A stretch of 64,000 bases of DNA, from NCBI GenBank assembly GCA_022447555.1, contig JAKVBF010000004.1, forward strand, positions 77,314-141,313, read 5' to 3'. Source of the DNA: Mariniblastus sp. GTDB taxonomy: Bacteria > Planctomycetota > Planctomycetia > Pirellulales > Pirellulaceae. The notes below the pieces were generated by a model. The model had not been told where the DNA came from. It saw nothing but the letters and a program-made list of their open reading frames with translations, and made no database searches. This document shows positions 1 to 8,956 of the stretch, one piece after another (positions within the stretch are counted from its first letter, which is position 1; every line of letters starts with the position of its first letter). The position numbers and the translations under genes were made by a program.

Positions 1-1
1 A

Positions 2-1141
2 AACCAAGATGGAGCAGTGCTGGAGTTCGCCCCTTTAGTCGATGAGTCCACGCCACTGATTAATTTTGACCTATTCACTCCCAGCAGCGCGTCCAGTCTT
101 CTGGAGTGCGGGATTCGAGACGTCAAAGATCTGTTGAATCATAACCCGAAACAGATGGATTCCAGTCTCACAAACCACGGTTTTCAGGCGGCAGATTTAG
201 AAAACTGGCAATCTATCACATGGCTGATGATCTGCGTCCCCGGGTTGAGAATCCAAGACGCAAGTCTACTTAGATCCATTGGAATCGCAGAACCCGAACA
301 ATTATTCACCACAACCATCCTGAATCTGTCCGAACGGTTGCAACGAGAAATCAATTCCAATGGCGACCAATACCCACACCTCAACCCCGGCGATTACTCA
401 GCCGAACGATTGAACCGATGGTATCGAGCCTTGGATCGAACTCAATTTCGCTGGCAAACGTCCACCGGTTATAGCCGCTCCATACGCAACCAGAAAACAA
501 AGAGACCCTCGAAATATTCTCAGCGAGTCGAGAACCATCGCAAGCGCGGTCAAAACGAGCGGGCCGATTCAAAACCCTCAAGCGTGCGACGTCGACAACG
601 CCCCGCTCAGCCGGCCCGCGAGCCCGAACTCTCTATCGCCAATACCTTCGCCGAACGCAAAGCCAAAAAAAAGAAACAAACTCGAACAAAACAGCCCGTC
701 CTCAATAAGTTCCACTTGGACTTGCATGATCACGTACAAGCAGCCCCCTCCATAGGTCCAAAAACCGCGGAACGATTTCAGAACGTGGGTGTCTCTACGA
801 TCAGTGAATTCCTCGACCGGGATGCTAAATCGATGGCACAAGAAATTAATCACAAAAGGATCTCCGCAAGCCTGATTCAAACATGGCAGAATCAAACGAT
901 CCTTGTTTGTAGGATACCCAACCTTAGAGGTCACGATGCCCAACTGCTTGTCGCATGCGGGATCACAGCTCCCGAGATGCTGACCGACATGTCACCTGAA
1001 AAACTGTTCGATATCGTTGAACCTTTTTCGGAAACCAAGGCTGGGTTGAAAATCATTCGTTCGGGTAAGAAGCCGGATTTGGCTGAGATCGCCAACTGGA
1101 TCCAGTGGTCAAACAAAAACCGACTGCTGAATGCCGCATAA
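2..1141 (+). CDS. DUF4332-like helix-hairpin-helix protein, 5' end cut by window
   Basis: The reading frame is open to the left edge, so the true start may lie outside the window; the first possible start inside is a GTG at 17. The product has two similar alpha-helical modules, roughly residues 15-130 and 230-370 counted from that GTG. Each contains a segment of the type 'P..G/I....L...G/I..-..E.L', and the second has an I-G-P-K-T-A stretch (about residue 245) typical of helix-hairpin-helix/DUF4332 domains. The modules share the phrase 'W-Q-[SN]-[IQ]-T' followed by 'C-x-[IV]-P-x-L/G-L-R'. A basic, Lys/Arg-rich linker (about 155-230) joins them. The fold suggests DNA or protein binding, but no catalytic motif is visible. 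The family assignment is from recognition of the pattern, so the function is open. Confidence 0.65.
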   Translation, partial: NQDGAVLEFAPLVDESTPLINFDLFTPSSASSLLECGIRDVKDLLNHNPKQMDSSLTNHGFQAADLENWQSITWLMICVPGLRIQDASLLRSIGIAEPEQLFTTTILNLSERLQREINSNGDQYPHLNPGDYSAERLNRWYRALDRTQFRWQTSTGYSRSIRNQKTKRPSKYSQRVENHRKRGQNERADSKPSSVRRRQRPAQPAREPELSIANTFAERKAKKKKQTRTKQPVLNKFHLDLHDHVQAAPSIGPKTAERFQNVGVSTISEFLDRDAKSMAQEINHKRISASLIQTWQNQTILVCRIPNLRGHDAQLLVACGITAPEMLTDMSPEKLFDIVEPFSETKAGLKIIRSGKKPDLAEIANWIQWSNKNRLLNAA

Positions 1142-1162
1142 GCCTCTGGAACCCACCCCTTA

Positions 1163-1684
1163 TCAATTGATCATTAAACCAAGAGAGTGAATCAACTCGT
1201 TTGTCTCAGCTCGCTTTTTAATTCTTGCCTCTTTTCGAGCTTTCGCCTCGTCAAATACCGCTCGCTCTTCTTCGGTTTCAGGCTGAACATTGGGCACCTC
1301 TGTGGGCCGCCCATCTTTATCCAATCCAACAAACGTCAAAAATGATATGGCGGCTATTTGCCCTGGCTCATCGCGAGACGCATTCTCGGTCATGATTTTC
1401 ACAAAGATTTCCATCGAACTTTTACCTACGTAACAAACGTAGGACTTGAGTGTCACAATGTCATCGCGTTGAACAGGCCGATGAAAGTGAACACCATCAT
1501 TAGACGCCGTTACCACGGCACCTCGACAATGCCGTCGAGCAGAGATCGCCGCAGTCTCATCTATCCGTTTCATCAGAAGGCCACCAAACATCGTATCGTG
1601 AGCATTGGTATCCCCAGGTAAAACAATGTTCTCTTGTACGGCCACCGACTGCTTCATCGAGACGGTCGCTCTGTGATTCGTCAT
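1163..1684 (-). CDS. Acyl-CoA thioesterase, hotdog fold (YciA/BACH type)
   Basis: Hydrolyses acyl-CoA thioesters to free acid and CoA, by family. The core shows G-D-T-N-A-H-D-T-M-F-G-G, the conserved M-K-R-I-D-E-T-A-A helix with the catalytic Asp, and the strand V-H-F-H-R-P-V, all typical of the hexameric cytosolic acyl-CoA hydrolases. After the hotdog domain comes a charged helical tail rich in Glu, Lys and Arg. I chose the ATG at 1684 because GGTGGGG sits just upstream. A TTG at 1732 would add 16 residues and overlap the pckA stop by a few bases. The gene follows pckA on the same strand and may be co-transcribed. The substrate cannot be read from the sequence. Confidence 0.85.
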   Translation of the reverse strand: MTNHRATVSMKQSVAVQENIVLPGDTNAHDTMFGGLLMKRIDETAAISARRHCRGAVVTASNDGVHFHRPVQRDDIVTLKSYVCYVGKSSMEIFVKIMTENASRDEPGQIAAISFLTFVGLDKDGRPTEVPNVQPETEEERAVFDEAKARKEARIKKRAETNELIHSLGLMIN

Positions 1685-1728
1685 CAAACCCCACCCGTTT
1701 AAATTACCGCTTGATCGTAAATACGTTT

Positions 1729-3333
1729 TCAATCTCGTATGACAGGGCCACCTTCAACCACTTCTCGAGTTGCCTGATCGGCATACAATTCGAAATTTTC
1801 ATTGAATCCCGCGGCTAGTTTTCGAGCCGTCGCATCAAAGGCCGCCATATCCGACCATGTTTTTCGGGGATTCAAGATTGCTTCGGGTACGCCCGAACAA
1901 TGAGTGGGGATCGCTAGACCAAAAATCAGGTCTTGGTCGAATTCAACGCCCTCTAAGTCTCCGTTATGAATGGCATCGACAATGGCCCTTGTGTGTTTCA
2001 ATTGAATGCGTTCGCCCACGCCGTAGGCCCCTCCGCTCCAGCCGGTATTAACCAACCAAGCCGTGGTTCCGTGATCCCGCATTTTTTCGGCAAGAAGCTC
2101 AGCATATTTCATCGGATGCCACACAAGGAAAGCCGCTCCGAAACAGGCTGAAAAAGTGACCTCTGGCTCATTCACACCAACCTCGGTCCCGGCAACTTTG
2201 GCCGTGTAACCGCTAATGAAATGATACATCGCCTGCCCCGGGGTGAGCTTGCTCACTGGCGGCAAGACACCAAATGCATCGCAGGTGAGTAAAATGATGT
2301 TACGCGGATGAGAACCAACACATGGAATCTTGGCATTTTCAATATAATCAATTGGATAGGAGCAGCGTGTGTTGGGTGTCACCGAAATGTCAGAAAAATC
2401 GACTTCATGCGTCACCGGGTCTTGAACGGTATTTTCTAAAATCGCTCCATAACGAATCGCGTTAAAAATCTCCGGCTCATTTTCGGCGGATAGATTAATG
2501 CACTTTGCGTAACAGCCACCCTCTATGTTAAACACCCCCGTCTCATTCCAACCGTGCTCGTCATCACCGATCAGCCGACGCTCGGGATCTGCTGATAGAG
2601 TGGTTTTACCCGTACCCGAGAGTCCAAAAAACAGGGAAACATCCTGATTCGCTACACCCTCATTGGCAGAGCAATGCATCGACATCACATCGTTTTTGGG
2701 CATTAAGAAATTCATTATCGTGAATACGCCCTTCTTCATTTCCCCGGCATACTCAGTTCCCAAAATCACCATCTCACCGCAGTCAAAATTGACCGCGACG
2801 CACGTTTCGGATTCCACTCCGGAGATCGAAGGATTCGCCGTGGCTTGTCCCGCATTATAAATCACATAATCCGGCTTCCCAAAATCTTGTAACTGTTCAG
2901 GGGTCGGCCGAATCAGCATGTTATGCATGAACAAAGCGTGATAGGCCCGCGAACAAATGATCCGAACTTTGATCTGACTGGCCGGATCCCAACCCGCGAA
3001 AGCATCGATAACGTAGAGCGGGCTACAGCCATTTAGAAAACCTATGGCCTGTGCGCGAAGCTCATCATAAGAAGACGACTCGAGCGGGATGTTAATATCC
3101 CCCCACCAAACATCATCATGGATCGAGACTTGATCAACTATTCGTTTGTCTTTTGGACTCCGCCCGGTCTTGGCACCCGACATACTCGCAATGCCACCTG
3201 TGCTGGTGATTTGTCCATTGTCTAACAGAAGTGAATCCTGATAGAGTCTGGCCGGACTTGCATTGTGAACGACATGTTCAGGAAAGCGACCATTAGCGAT
3301 CGCTTCAACCTGTGAATTTGTGACAGAAGCCAT
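1729..3333 (-). CDS. pckA: Phosphoenolpyruvate carboxykinase (ATP)
   Basis: Converts oxaloacetate and ATP to PEP, CO2 and ADP, the first committed step of gluconeogenesis, in the cytoplasm. At 534 residues from the ATG at 3333 it matches the usual length of about 540. The P-loop G-L-S-G-T-G-K-T-T-L-S is at 237-247, the kinase-2/metal motif I-G-D-D-E-H-G-W at 255-262, and E-G-G-C-Y-A-K at 271-277. R-S-P-K-D-K near 58-63 supplies the oxaloacetate-binding Arg. The frame extends 21 codons further upstream, but that extension is hydrophobic and unlike the family. The gene faces away from prpB-prpC, so propionate-derived C4 acids could be drawn straight into gluconeogenesis (inference). Confidence 0.97.
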   Translation of the reverse strand: MASVTNSQVEAIANGRFPEHVVHNASPARLYQDSLLLDNGQITSTGGIASMSGAKTGRSPKDKRIVDQVSIHDDVWWGDINIPLESSSYDELRAQAIGFLNGCSPLYVIDAFAGWDPASQIKVRIICSRAYHALFMHNMLIRPTPEQLQDFGKPDYVIYNAGQATANPSISGVESETCVAVNFDCGEMVILGTEYAGEMKKGVFTIMNFLMPKNDVMSMHCSANEGVANQDVSLFFGLSGTGKTTLSADPERRLIGDDEHGWNETGVFNIEGGCYAKCINLSAENEPEIFNAIRYGAILENTVQDPVTHEVDFSDISVTPNTRCSYPIDYIENAKIPCVGSHPRNIILLTCDAFGVLPPVSKLTPGQAMYHFISGYTAKVAGTEVGVNEPEVTFSACFGAAFLVWHPMKYAELLAEKMRDHGTTAWLVNTGWSGGAYGVGERIQLKHTRAIVDAIHNGDLEGVEFDQDLIFGLAIPTHCSGVPEAILNPRKTWSDMAAFDATARKLAAGFNENFELYADQATREVVEGGPVIRD

Positions 3334-3665
3334 AAGAAAATAAGTTAGTTTTAGATGAATTCTTATCGCCAAAATGAACAGGTTATTTGGCCGCATAGAA
3401 TCTGATTAGCCTACCCAGATCACCAGCCCTATGTAAGCCAGCTTCGTCACAAAAATCTGGTAAACCATCAATTTGTCAGCAATTAATTTCTACCCAATTG
3501 GAAGCCACCGCACGCTCCCTCGAGACGGTCCATCCCTCGCTGTAAGCCTCCCCATTTAGGCACTCAGCACCCCGTAGCGATGCAGCACGAATTCCCCCAT
3601 ACTAAGTGTGGGCGCTGGTCGTTTCGCCTCAGTCTATCATCTCCCGTCTAATCCCGTTCGATCTC
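3334..3665. other. Intergenic region between pckA and prpB (divergent)
   Basis: This 332-bp stretch separates two divergent metabolic genes and must hold promoters for both. I see no convincing sigma-70 pair, no strong Shine-Dalgarno before either ATG and no terminator. An in-frame GTG at 3606 could extend PrpB by 20 residues, but those residues do not resemble the family. Confidence 0.5.
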
Positions 3666-4544
3666 ATGACTCCAGGCCAAAAATTCAGCCACGCACTCAC
3701 ACAAGAGTGCCCATTGCAAATCGTCGGTACCATTAACGCTTACTGTGCTTTACAGGCGGAAAAATCTGGTTTCCGGTCCATCTATCTTTCTGGTGCCGGG
3801 ATCGCTAACGCATCGTTTGGCATACCCGACTTAGGCATGACCTCCATGACGGATGTCGTCCTCGAAATACAGCGCATCACACAAGCGACCGAACTCCCCC
3901 TGTTAGTAGATGCTGATACTGGATGGGGTCATGCATTATCGATTGCAAGAACGGTTCAAGCCTTCGAATCTGCCGGCGCAGCTGCGATGCATATCGAGGA
4001 TCAACAGGCGGCAAAACGATGTGGGCATCGGCCGGGAAAAGTTCTTGTCAGTCCTGCGGAAATGTCAGACCGAATTAAAGCCTGCGTGGACTCTCGAAAA
4101 GATAAAACGTTCAATATCATGGCTCGGACCGATGCATTGGCAAATGAAGGGGTTGACGCCGCAATTGATCGATGCAACCAGTACATCGAGGCCGGGGCTG
4201 ACATGATTTTCGCCGAGGCGATTACCGATCCGGAACAGTACCGACGTTTCACATCAGCCGTTTCGGTACCGGTTTTGGCCAATATGACTGAATTCGGCCA
4301 AAGCCCTTTGATGACGCGAGACGAGCTCCGTGCGGCTGGTGTGTCCATGATCCTTTATCCGCTTTCAGCATTTCGAGCCATGAGTTTAGCGGCGATGAAG
4401 ATTTATCATGGCATACGCGAAGAAGGTAGCCAACAAAATTTGCTCGACCAAATGCAAACCCGCGAAGCTCTATATGAGACGCTCGATTACCTCCGGTATG
4501 AAAAACAGATGGACGATATCCTTAACAGAACGAAAACGGAATGA
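3666..4544 (+). CDS. prpB: 2-methylisocitrate lyase
   Basis: Cleaves 2-methylisocitrate to pyruvate and succinate, the last step of the methylcitrate cycle for propionate oxidation. From the ATG at 3666 it has 292 residues, close to the 296 of E. coli PrpB. The signature K-R-C-G-H-R-P-G-K (isocitrate lyase family K-[KR]-C-G-H) carries the catalytic Cys. Preceding elements are Y-L-S-G-A-G, the Mg-binding D-A-D-T-G-W-G, and H-I-E-D-Q. The R-P after CGH favours PrpB over isocitrate lyase (which has CGHLGG) and over oxaloacetate hydrolases. The stop overlaps the start of prpC by ATGA, so the two genes are translationally coupled. Confidence 0.93.
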   Translation: MTPGQKFSHALTQECPLQIVGTINAYCALQAEKSGFRSIYLSGAGIANASFGIPDLGMTSMTDVVLEIQRITQATELPLLVDADTGWGHALSIARTVQAFESAGAAAMHIEDQQAAKRCGHRPGKVLVSPAEMSDRIKACVDSRKDKTFNIMARTDALANEGVDAAIDRCNQYIEAGADMIFAEAITDPEQYRRFTSAVSVPVLANMTEFGQSPLMTRDELRAAGVSMILYPLSAFRAMSLAAMKIYHGIREEGSQQNLLDQMQTREALYETLDYLRYEKQMDDILNRTKTE

Positions 4545-5668
4545 CCGCGCAAAAGAAAAAAACCGACGGCTTAGCTGGCGTCACTGCCGGGCAAACCTCC
4601 ATTGCCACCGTCGGGGCCGCTGGTAAAGGTTTGCAGTACCGAGGATACTCCATTCACGAACTAGCCGCACATTCTACCTTTGAAGAGGTGGCATTTCTGC
4701 TTCTCTACGGAAACTTACCTCGCAAACCTGAACTCGACAACTTCGTGTCTCGATTAATGCAAAACCGGGCATTATCTGAGGACCTGAAACAAACGCTTCG
4801 GGTCATTCCAGGGAACGCCCATCCCATGGATGTCTTAAGAACCGGCTGCTCTCTACTAGGCGTCCTTGAACCCGAGACTTCCTTCGACCAACAAATGGCC
4901 AAAGCAGAAAGATTGATCGCCTGCCTGCCCTCTATGCTTCTATATTGGTATCGATATTCCCACGACGGCATTCAAATCGATTTTAAGTCATCCCAATCAA
5001 CCTTGGCCGGTTATTTCCTTGAAAAACTACATGGGAGCGAACCTTCCAAATTGCATATTCGCGCCATGGATGTCTCCTTAATCCTATATGCGGAACACGA
5101 ATTCAATGCCTCTACCTTCGCTGCCCGCGTTTGCACCGCTACCCTTTCGGACATTTTCTCCGCCATTACCGGGGCGATCGGCACCTTACGAGGACCACTT
5201 CATGGGGGAGCCAACGAAGCCGCGATGGAATTAATACAGAAATTCCAGACCCCCGACGAAGCAGAATCTGGAATCATGGAGATGCTAACCAACAAGTCAT
5301 TGATTATGGGATTTGGGCATCGGGTTTACACCATTTCGGATCCTCGCAGCGACATCATCAAAACTTGGGCAGAGCGATTAGCAGAAGAAAAAAAAGACGA
5401 GGTGTTGTTCCCGGTCTCGAAACGAATTGAAGAGATCATGTGGCGAGAGAAGAATTTATTCCCTAATCTCGATTTTTACAGCGCTTTGGCCTATCACTTT
5501 CTGGGAATCCCCACGCCCATGTTCACTCCAATATTTGTACTTTCCCGGGTCAGTGGCTGGTGCGCTCACGTATTTGAACAACGTTCCAATAATCGCCTTA
5601 TTCGACCGGGAGCTAAATATATCGGACCCGAGGAAACACCCTACATCGCTCTTGAAGAACGGGAATGA
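4541..5668 (+). CDS. prpC: 2-methylcitrate synthase (citrate synthase family)
   Basis: Condenses propionyl-CoA with oxaloacetate to 2-methylcitrate. The opening L-A-G-V-T-A-G-Q-T, the stretch Y-R-G-Y-S-I, the segment L-Y-A-E-H-E-F-N-A-S-T-F with its His, G-A-L/T-L-R-G-P-L-H-G-G-A-N-E, and G-F-G-H-R-V-Y with the second catalytic His all match PrpC of Proteobacteria closely. At 375 residues it is the short PrpC size rather than the roughly 430 of hexameric citrate synthase. It overlaps prpB by four bases (ATGA). No prpD or acnD/prpF lies in the window, so dehydration to methylaconitate must be encoded elsewhere. Some citrate synthase activity is also possible, as is known for the family. Confidence 0.93.
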   Translation: MTAQKKKTDGLAGVTAGQTSIATVGAAGKGLQYRGYSIHELAAHSTFEEVAFLLLYGNLPRKPELDNFVSRLMQNRALSEDLKQTLRVIPGNAHPMDVLRTGCSLLGVLEPETSFDQQMAKAERLIACLPSMLLYWYRYSHDGIQIDFKSSQSTLAGYFLEKLHGSEPSKLHIRAMDVSLILYAEHEFNASTFAARVCTATLSDIFSAITGAIGTLRGPLHGGANEAAMELIQKFQTPDEAESGIMEMLTNKSLIMGFGHRVYTISDPRSDIIKTWAERLAEEKKDEVLFPVSKRIEEIMWREKNLFPNLDFYSALAYHFLGIPTPMFTPIFVLSRVSGWCAHVFEQRSNNRLIRPGAKYIGPEETPYIALEERE

Positions 5669-5677
5669 ACGGACTTG

Positions 5678-6349
5678 GTGAATATCACCCCAATTCAATT
5701 TCAGGCCCACGATTCAGGGCCTAGCGTGTCAGCGCTTCTTCAGATGCCAGACGATCCCATCGGAATGGCGACACTGAGCCATGGGGCGGGGGCAGGAATC
5801 ACCCACCCTAATATGGAAAACATTAGTGCGGCGCTGGCGAGACACAATCTGGCTACGCTTCGCTATCAATTCCCCTTTATGGAACGTGGAGGCGGCCGCG
5901 AAAAGCCTGCCGTTTCCATCTCCACGGTCCGCCAAGCCTGCGCCACTGCGAATCAGTTGGCTCCCAACCTGCCCATCATTGCGGGAGGTCACTCGTATGG
6001 TGGGAGGATGACCTCGATGGCAGCAGCCGAGCAGGCGATCCCTAATATCTGTGGGCTCTTCTTTTGCAGCTATCCGCTACATCCAGCGAAAAAACCCTCG
6101 CGACAAAGAGCTCTACACTTACCTTCAATCGACGTACCAATGTTATTTTTGAGCGGCACTCGTGACCGAATGATGACCTATGACTTGTTAGAACCCACAC
6201 TCCATAAGCTGGGATCACTCGCCGAGTTTGAATGGTTGGAAACAGGCGACCACAGCTATGCAACTCTAAAACGTATCCGTGATCCCAAGGACGATATTTT
6301 CGATCAAATGGCCCGTTTGATCACACAATGGTTTTTACGGATTCAATGA
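5678..6349 (+). CDS. Alpha/beta-hydrolase of the KANL3/Tex30 (dienelactone-hydrolase-like) type
   Basis: A small soluble hydrolase of about 223 residues. The nucleophile elbow is G-G-H-S-Y-G-G-R-M, with catalytic Ser. The likely acid is in S-G-T-R-D-R-M and the His in G-D-H-S-Y, completing a Ser-Asp-His triad. An early S-H-G-A-G-A turn fits the oxyanion region of this family. It starts 9 bases after the prpC stop, so it is probably the third gene of the operon. Start choice is uncertain: GTG at 5678, or TTG at 5675. The substrate is unknown. A link to propionate or CoA metabolism rests only on position. Confidence 0.8.
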   Translation: MNITPIQFQAHDSGPSVSALLQMPDDPIGMATLSHGAGAGITHPNMENISAALARHNLATLRYQFPFMERGGGREKPAVSISTVRQACATANQLAPNLPIIAGGHSYGGRMTSMAAAEQAIPNICGLFFCSYPLHPAKKPSRQRALHLPSIDVPMLFLSGTRDRMMTYDLLEPTLHKLGSLAEFEWLETGDHSYATLKRIRDPKDDIFDQMARLITQWFLRIQ

Positions 6350-6351
6350 GA

Positions 6352-6386
6352 AAAACGCGATGTGCGAAATCCGCACACCGCGTTTT
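6352..6386. terminator. Bidirectional intrinsic terminator after the prpBC-hydrolase operon
   Basis: A 15-bp inverted repeat starts two bases after the hydrolase stop: AAAACGCGATGTGCG at 6352-6366 pairs with CGCACACCGCGTTTT at 6372-6386, with one A-C mismatch and a 5-nt loop. The ends are A-rich and T-rich, so it can act in both directions. It ends the plus-strand operon. Confidence 0.75.
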
Positions 6387-6738
6387 GGGCTTCAATTCGT
6401 TGACACGTCAACGATTACGAAGCGATCTATAAGGTATAAGACAATAGAACTTCTTATCGTCTTTTGAAACTCTTTTGCAGAACTTGTTTTAAGACAGAAT
6501 TCTCTTTTTACCGAATTTTCGAACAATTGGGCGATGGCATTTTGTTTTTGGGTTCCTTCACAAATCCCTCCCCTCGGTCAAAATCAGTCACTGGGACTCT
6601 CTCCCGCCCCGCCATCTCAGTAGGTTCATATAAATATCAGCCTCTGGACCGGCTGAAACATCGGCAGCCGTACCGTCGACAAACCGTTGACACAGGATCT
6701 TGAGAAGGCTTGGGACAAAATAGAATAGAGGTTGAAGT
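6387..6738. other. Intergenic stretch with no supported gene
   Basis: About 350 bp between the terminator and the stop of the minus-strand PaaI-like gene. Open frames here are short, show no recognisable motif and lack ribosome-binding sites. I see nothing else in it. Confidence 0.5.
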
Positions 6739-7206
6739 CTACCAACGGTGATAGGCGGGATGCCCAGGTTTAACGGAGACAAAGGTACCATCCCCGGTTG
6801 CCGTAACTTCTTCGCCAACCCCCAAAGTCGCCTTCACATTGACCCGGCGATCGCTGGATTCCACGACCCAAGCAACCAGCGCCAGTGATCTCTCAAGAGG
6901 CGTGGGGGCGGCAAACGTAACGCTGTATTTAGCCGTCACCGTACAGGGAGGGGCCTCAAGACCCAGCTTTTCCATCAGGTGCCAAGCAGCGGCCCAGTTC
7001 ATATGACAATCGAGTAATGCACCTACGATGCCGCCATTGAGCATCCCATTGTAAGCCTGGTGCTGAAGTTGAGGAACGAATTCAGCAAAGACTCGTTCGC
7101 CTCGCACATAGCTTTTGATCTGCAGGCCCAGCGGGTTGGCTGGCCCACATCCAAAACAGGCTAACTCAGGAGCGAATTGATCCTGCAGGCTGAGGTTTAC
7201 GTCCAT
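6739..7206 (-). CDS. PaaI-family thioesterase (hotdog fold)
   Basis: A 155-residue protein with the PaaI/4HBT opening C-F-G-C-G-P-A-N-P-L-G-L, followed by the hotdog helix H-Q-A-Y-N-G-M-L-N-G-G-I-V-G-A-L-L-D, where N-G-G-I and the following Asp line the acyl-thioester site. The strand T-A-K-Y-S-V-T-F-A-A-P-T-P completes the family pattern. It probably hydrolyses an aromatic or acyl-CoA thioester. The ATG at 7206 is well placed 23 bases downstream of the methyltransferase stop, on the same strand, so the two may be co-transcribed. The substrate is not visible. Confidence 0.85.
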   Translation of the reverse strand: MDVNLSLQDQFAPELACFGCGPANPLGLQIKSYVRGERVFAEFVPQLQHQAYNGMLNGGIVGALLDCHMNWAAAWHLMEKLGLEAPPCTVTAKYSVTFAAPTPLERSLALVAWVVESSDRRVNVKATLGVGEEVTATGDGTFVSVKPGHPAYHRW

Positions 7207-7229
7207 GCCATCCTGCCCAAAAGACCACT

Positions 7230-8204
7230 CTATTTCTGTAGAACCACAACCGACTGACGCACGTGGTGACAGTCCATAATCTCTCGCAGTTTAAGAAAAC
7301 GCCCCCAAACACGTTCCAGATAATCATTGGAGTGAAAAACCTGAGCTCGATAGGGCCCCAAATCGGTGAACCTGTACACGGTCCTGCCTTGAGGTAAGGG
7401 CTCCTGCAACTTTTCCTTCACACCGGGATCGGTTTTGAGTATCGACTGTACCAGACGGTTATTCTGATTGTCGATTTCGTCTCTCAAAACATCCCAAGTC
7501 GCTTCGTTATGAACCGTCAAATAGGCCACGCCGCCGGGTCGCAAAATTCGACTTAGCTCGGAAATCCAACAGGTTTCAAACGTATCGATGTGAGTGAATA
7601 CCGAAAACGCACTGATCAAATCCACAGAATTATCCGGAATCGGGATCGTCGGAATACAATGGTTGGCAATTGGTCTAACCTGCTTGGGCATGTAATCGCA
7701 CAACCAGCGGATATGTCGCGCATTGATATCACTACCATAAATAACAGGAACATCCGATTGGGCTGCAAAATGCCTCAGAACACGTCCAGTCGCACAGCCA
7801 AAATCAAAATAAGACTGAACATCGACTCCGTATTTGGCGGCACAATCAGTCATTCGTACGTAATCACGCATACCACTGATCCAATAGTAAGGATCATTAT
7901 CAGGCGCGTAACCTTCTCGATCTTGGCTCGAGGGGATTGGAAAGGTGTCACGAGCTGCCATTGCCAGAACATCGAAACGTTCTTGAATATCTTCCGGTAA
8001 TCGCTTCGCCAGTAACGCAATTTCGTCACCGCGTTCTGATATAGGCAAGCCTGTTTCAAACGGAACATTGTCTAATGAGTTGCGAGAGATATCTTCTTCC
8101 CAGGCATCAGGGCGCTGGGGCTGAAATTTCTTCAAGTTCCCTTGATCAACCGTATTATCAGCCGAATCAGTCACAGGCACCTCCGCCGTAGATTGTAAAT
8201 TCAT
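7230..8204 (-). CDS. Class I SAM-dependent methyltransferase
   Basis: A 324-residue protein. The SAM-binding motif I is Y-F-D-F-G-C-A-T-G-R-V-L-R (about 137-149), the acidic ribose ligand is in Y-G-S-D-I-N, and motif IV reads D-L-I-S-A-F-S-V-F-T-H-I. The later L-R-P-G-G-V-A-Y-L-T-V-H is the usual Methyltransf_11/25 post-motif. An N-terminal 130-residue acidic region and a C-terminal 90 residues probably form the acceptor site. The ATG has GAGGG seven bases upstream. The family covers many acceptors (lipids, quinones, small molecules), so no substrate is proposed. Confidence 0.85.
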   Translation of the reverse strand: MNLQSTAEVPVTDSADNTVDQGNLKKFQPQRPDAWEEDISRNSLDNVPFETGLPISERGDEIALLAKRLPEDIQERFDVLAMAARDTFPIPSSQDREGYAPDNDPYYWISGMRDYVRMTDCAAKYGVDVQSYFDFGCATGRVLRHFAAQSDVPVIYGSDINARHIRWLCDYMPKQVRPIANHCIPTIPIPDNSVDLISAFSVFTHIDTFETCWISELSRILRPGGVAYLTVHNEATWDVLRDEIDNQNNRLVQSILKTDPGVKEKLQEPLPQGRTVYRFTDLGPYRAQVFHSNDYLERVWGRFLKLREIMDCHHVRQSVVVLQK

Positions 8205-8397
8205 TCGTCACACCCTCACAAAGGTAAGCCGGGCAAATCAAAAGGTCTCATCCACAGGCCTGCCAGCCAACATTTCAATCCTGAATGCAAGTTGCATGCA
8301 GAAATCGTACCGAGAACAAATTGCCAACGGCAAGATCAATAACTGCTATCACTCACTGAAAAGCCTCGTCTGAGGCAGTAAAATATCGCCGGGCAAG

Positions 8398-8919
8398 TCA
8401 AATCCGCGGAGATTTACCCAAACCGCGATGGGCGACGGTCAGTTGCCCAAAATGGACAGATTCATGTTGAGGATTGAACATAAAGAGATACCCGACATTG
8501 GGAAACTTGCTAAACGGCGAAGCCGGGTCAATGGGCTGTTCCATCTCTTCATCCGTCAAACTTTCAAACACATTCCATACATTTTCCCGACGGTCTTCCA
8601 AGTAATCCAAAGCCTCTTGCGTTGCTATATTTTGGTCGTCCAGACCGTTTGGCACTGATCCAAACCAATAAGCTGCCTTCCACTCTGGCCCGAGCTCTCG
8701 ACTTTGCTCCGGTCGAATTTGTTTCATCATAAAGTCATCTGCCATTGCGAGATGAGTGACGATCCAAATGGCGTTGTTGGCTTTTGGCCCCGCTTGAAAA
8801 AGATAATCTTGACGTGTTTTAAATTGCTCCAAAACCGCAAGTGTCGATTTCCGCACGTGTTCTAACTGAAACCGTATATTATTTCGAATATCCAATCGAC
8901 TCGCTCTCAATCTTTTCAA
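8398..8919 (-). CDS. DinB-like (YfiT/DinB superfamily) protein
   Basis: A 173-residue four-helix-bundle protein. Candidate metal ligands of the DinB superfamily are the His in W-I-V-T-H-L-A-M-A-D and the pair in N-P-Q-H-E-S-V-H-F-G-Q, in the expected order. The start is read as TTG at 8919; no ATG in frame gives the full first helix. DinB-like proteins use a metal for thiol-dependent transferase or related chemistry, or are stress-induced. Nothing in the sequence narrows this further. It stands between the methyltransferase and the gamma-glutamyltranspeptidase on the same strand. Confidence 0.75.
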   Translation of the reverse strand: MKRLRASRLDIRNNIRFQLEHVRKSTLAVLEQFKTRQDYLFQAGPKANNAIWIVTHLAMADDFMMKQIRPEQSRELGPEWKAAYWFGSVPNGLDDQNIATQEALDYLEDRRENVWNVFESLTDEEMEQPIDPASPFSKFPNVGYLFMFNPQHESVHFGQLTVAHRGLGKSPRI

Positions 8920-8956
8920 CCATATTTAATCGAACTTCAAACTGACGGAACTCACT

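Noticed and set aside
8227-8406. Direct repeat of about 16 bp around GCCGGGCAA
   Set aside because: Only one mismatch separates the copies, but they are 160 bp apart, with one inside a gene end. This is weak and probably chance.
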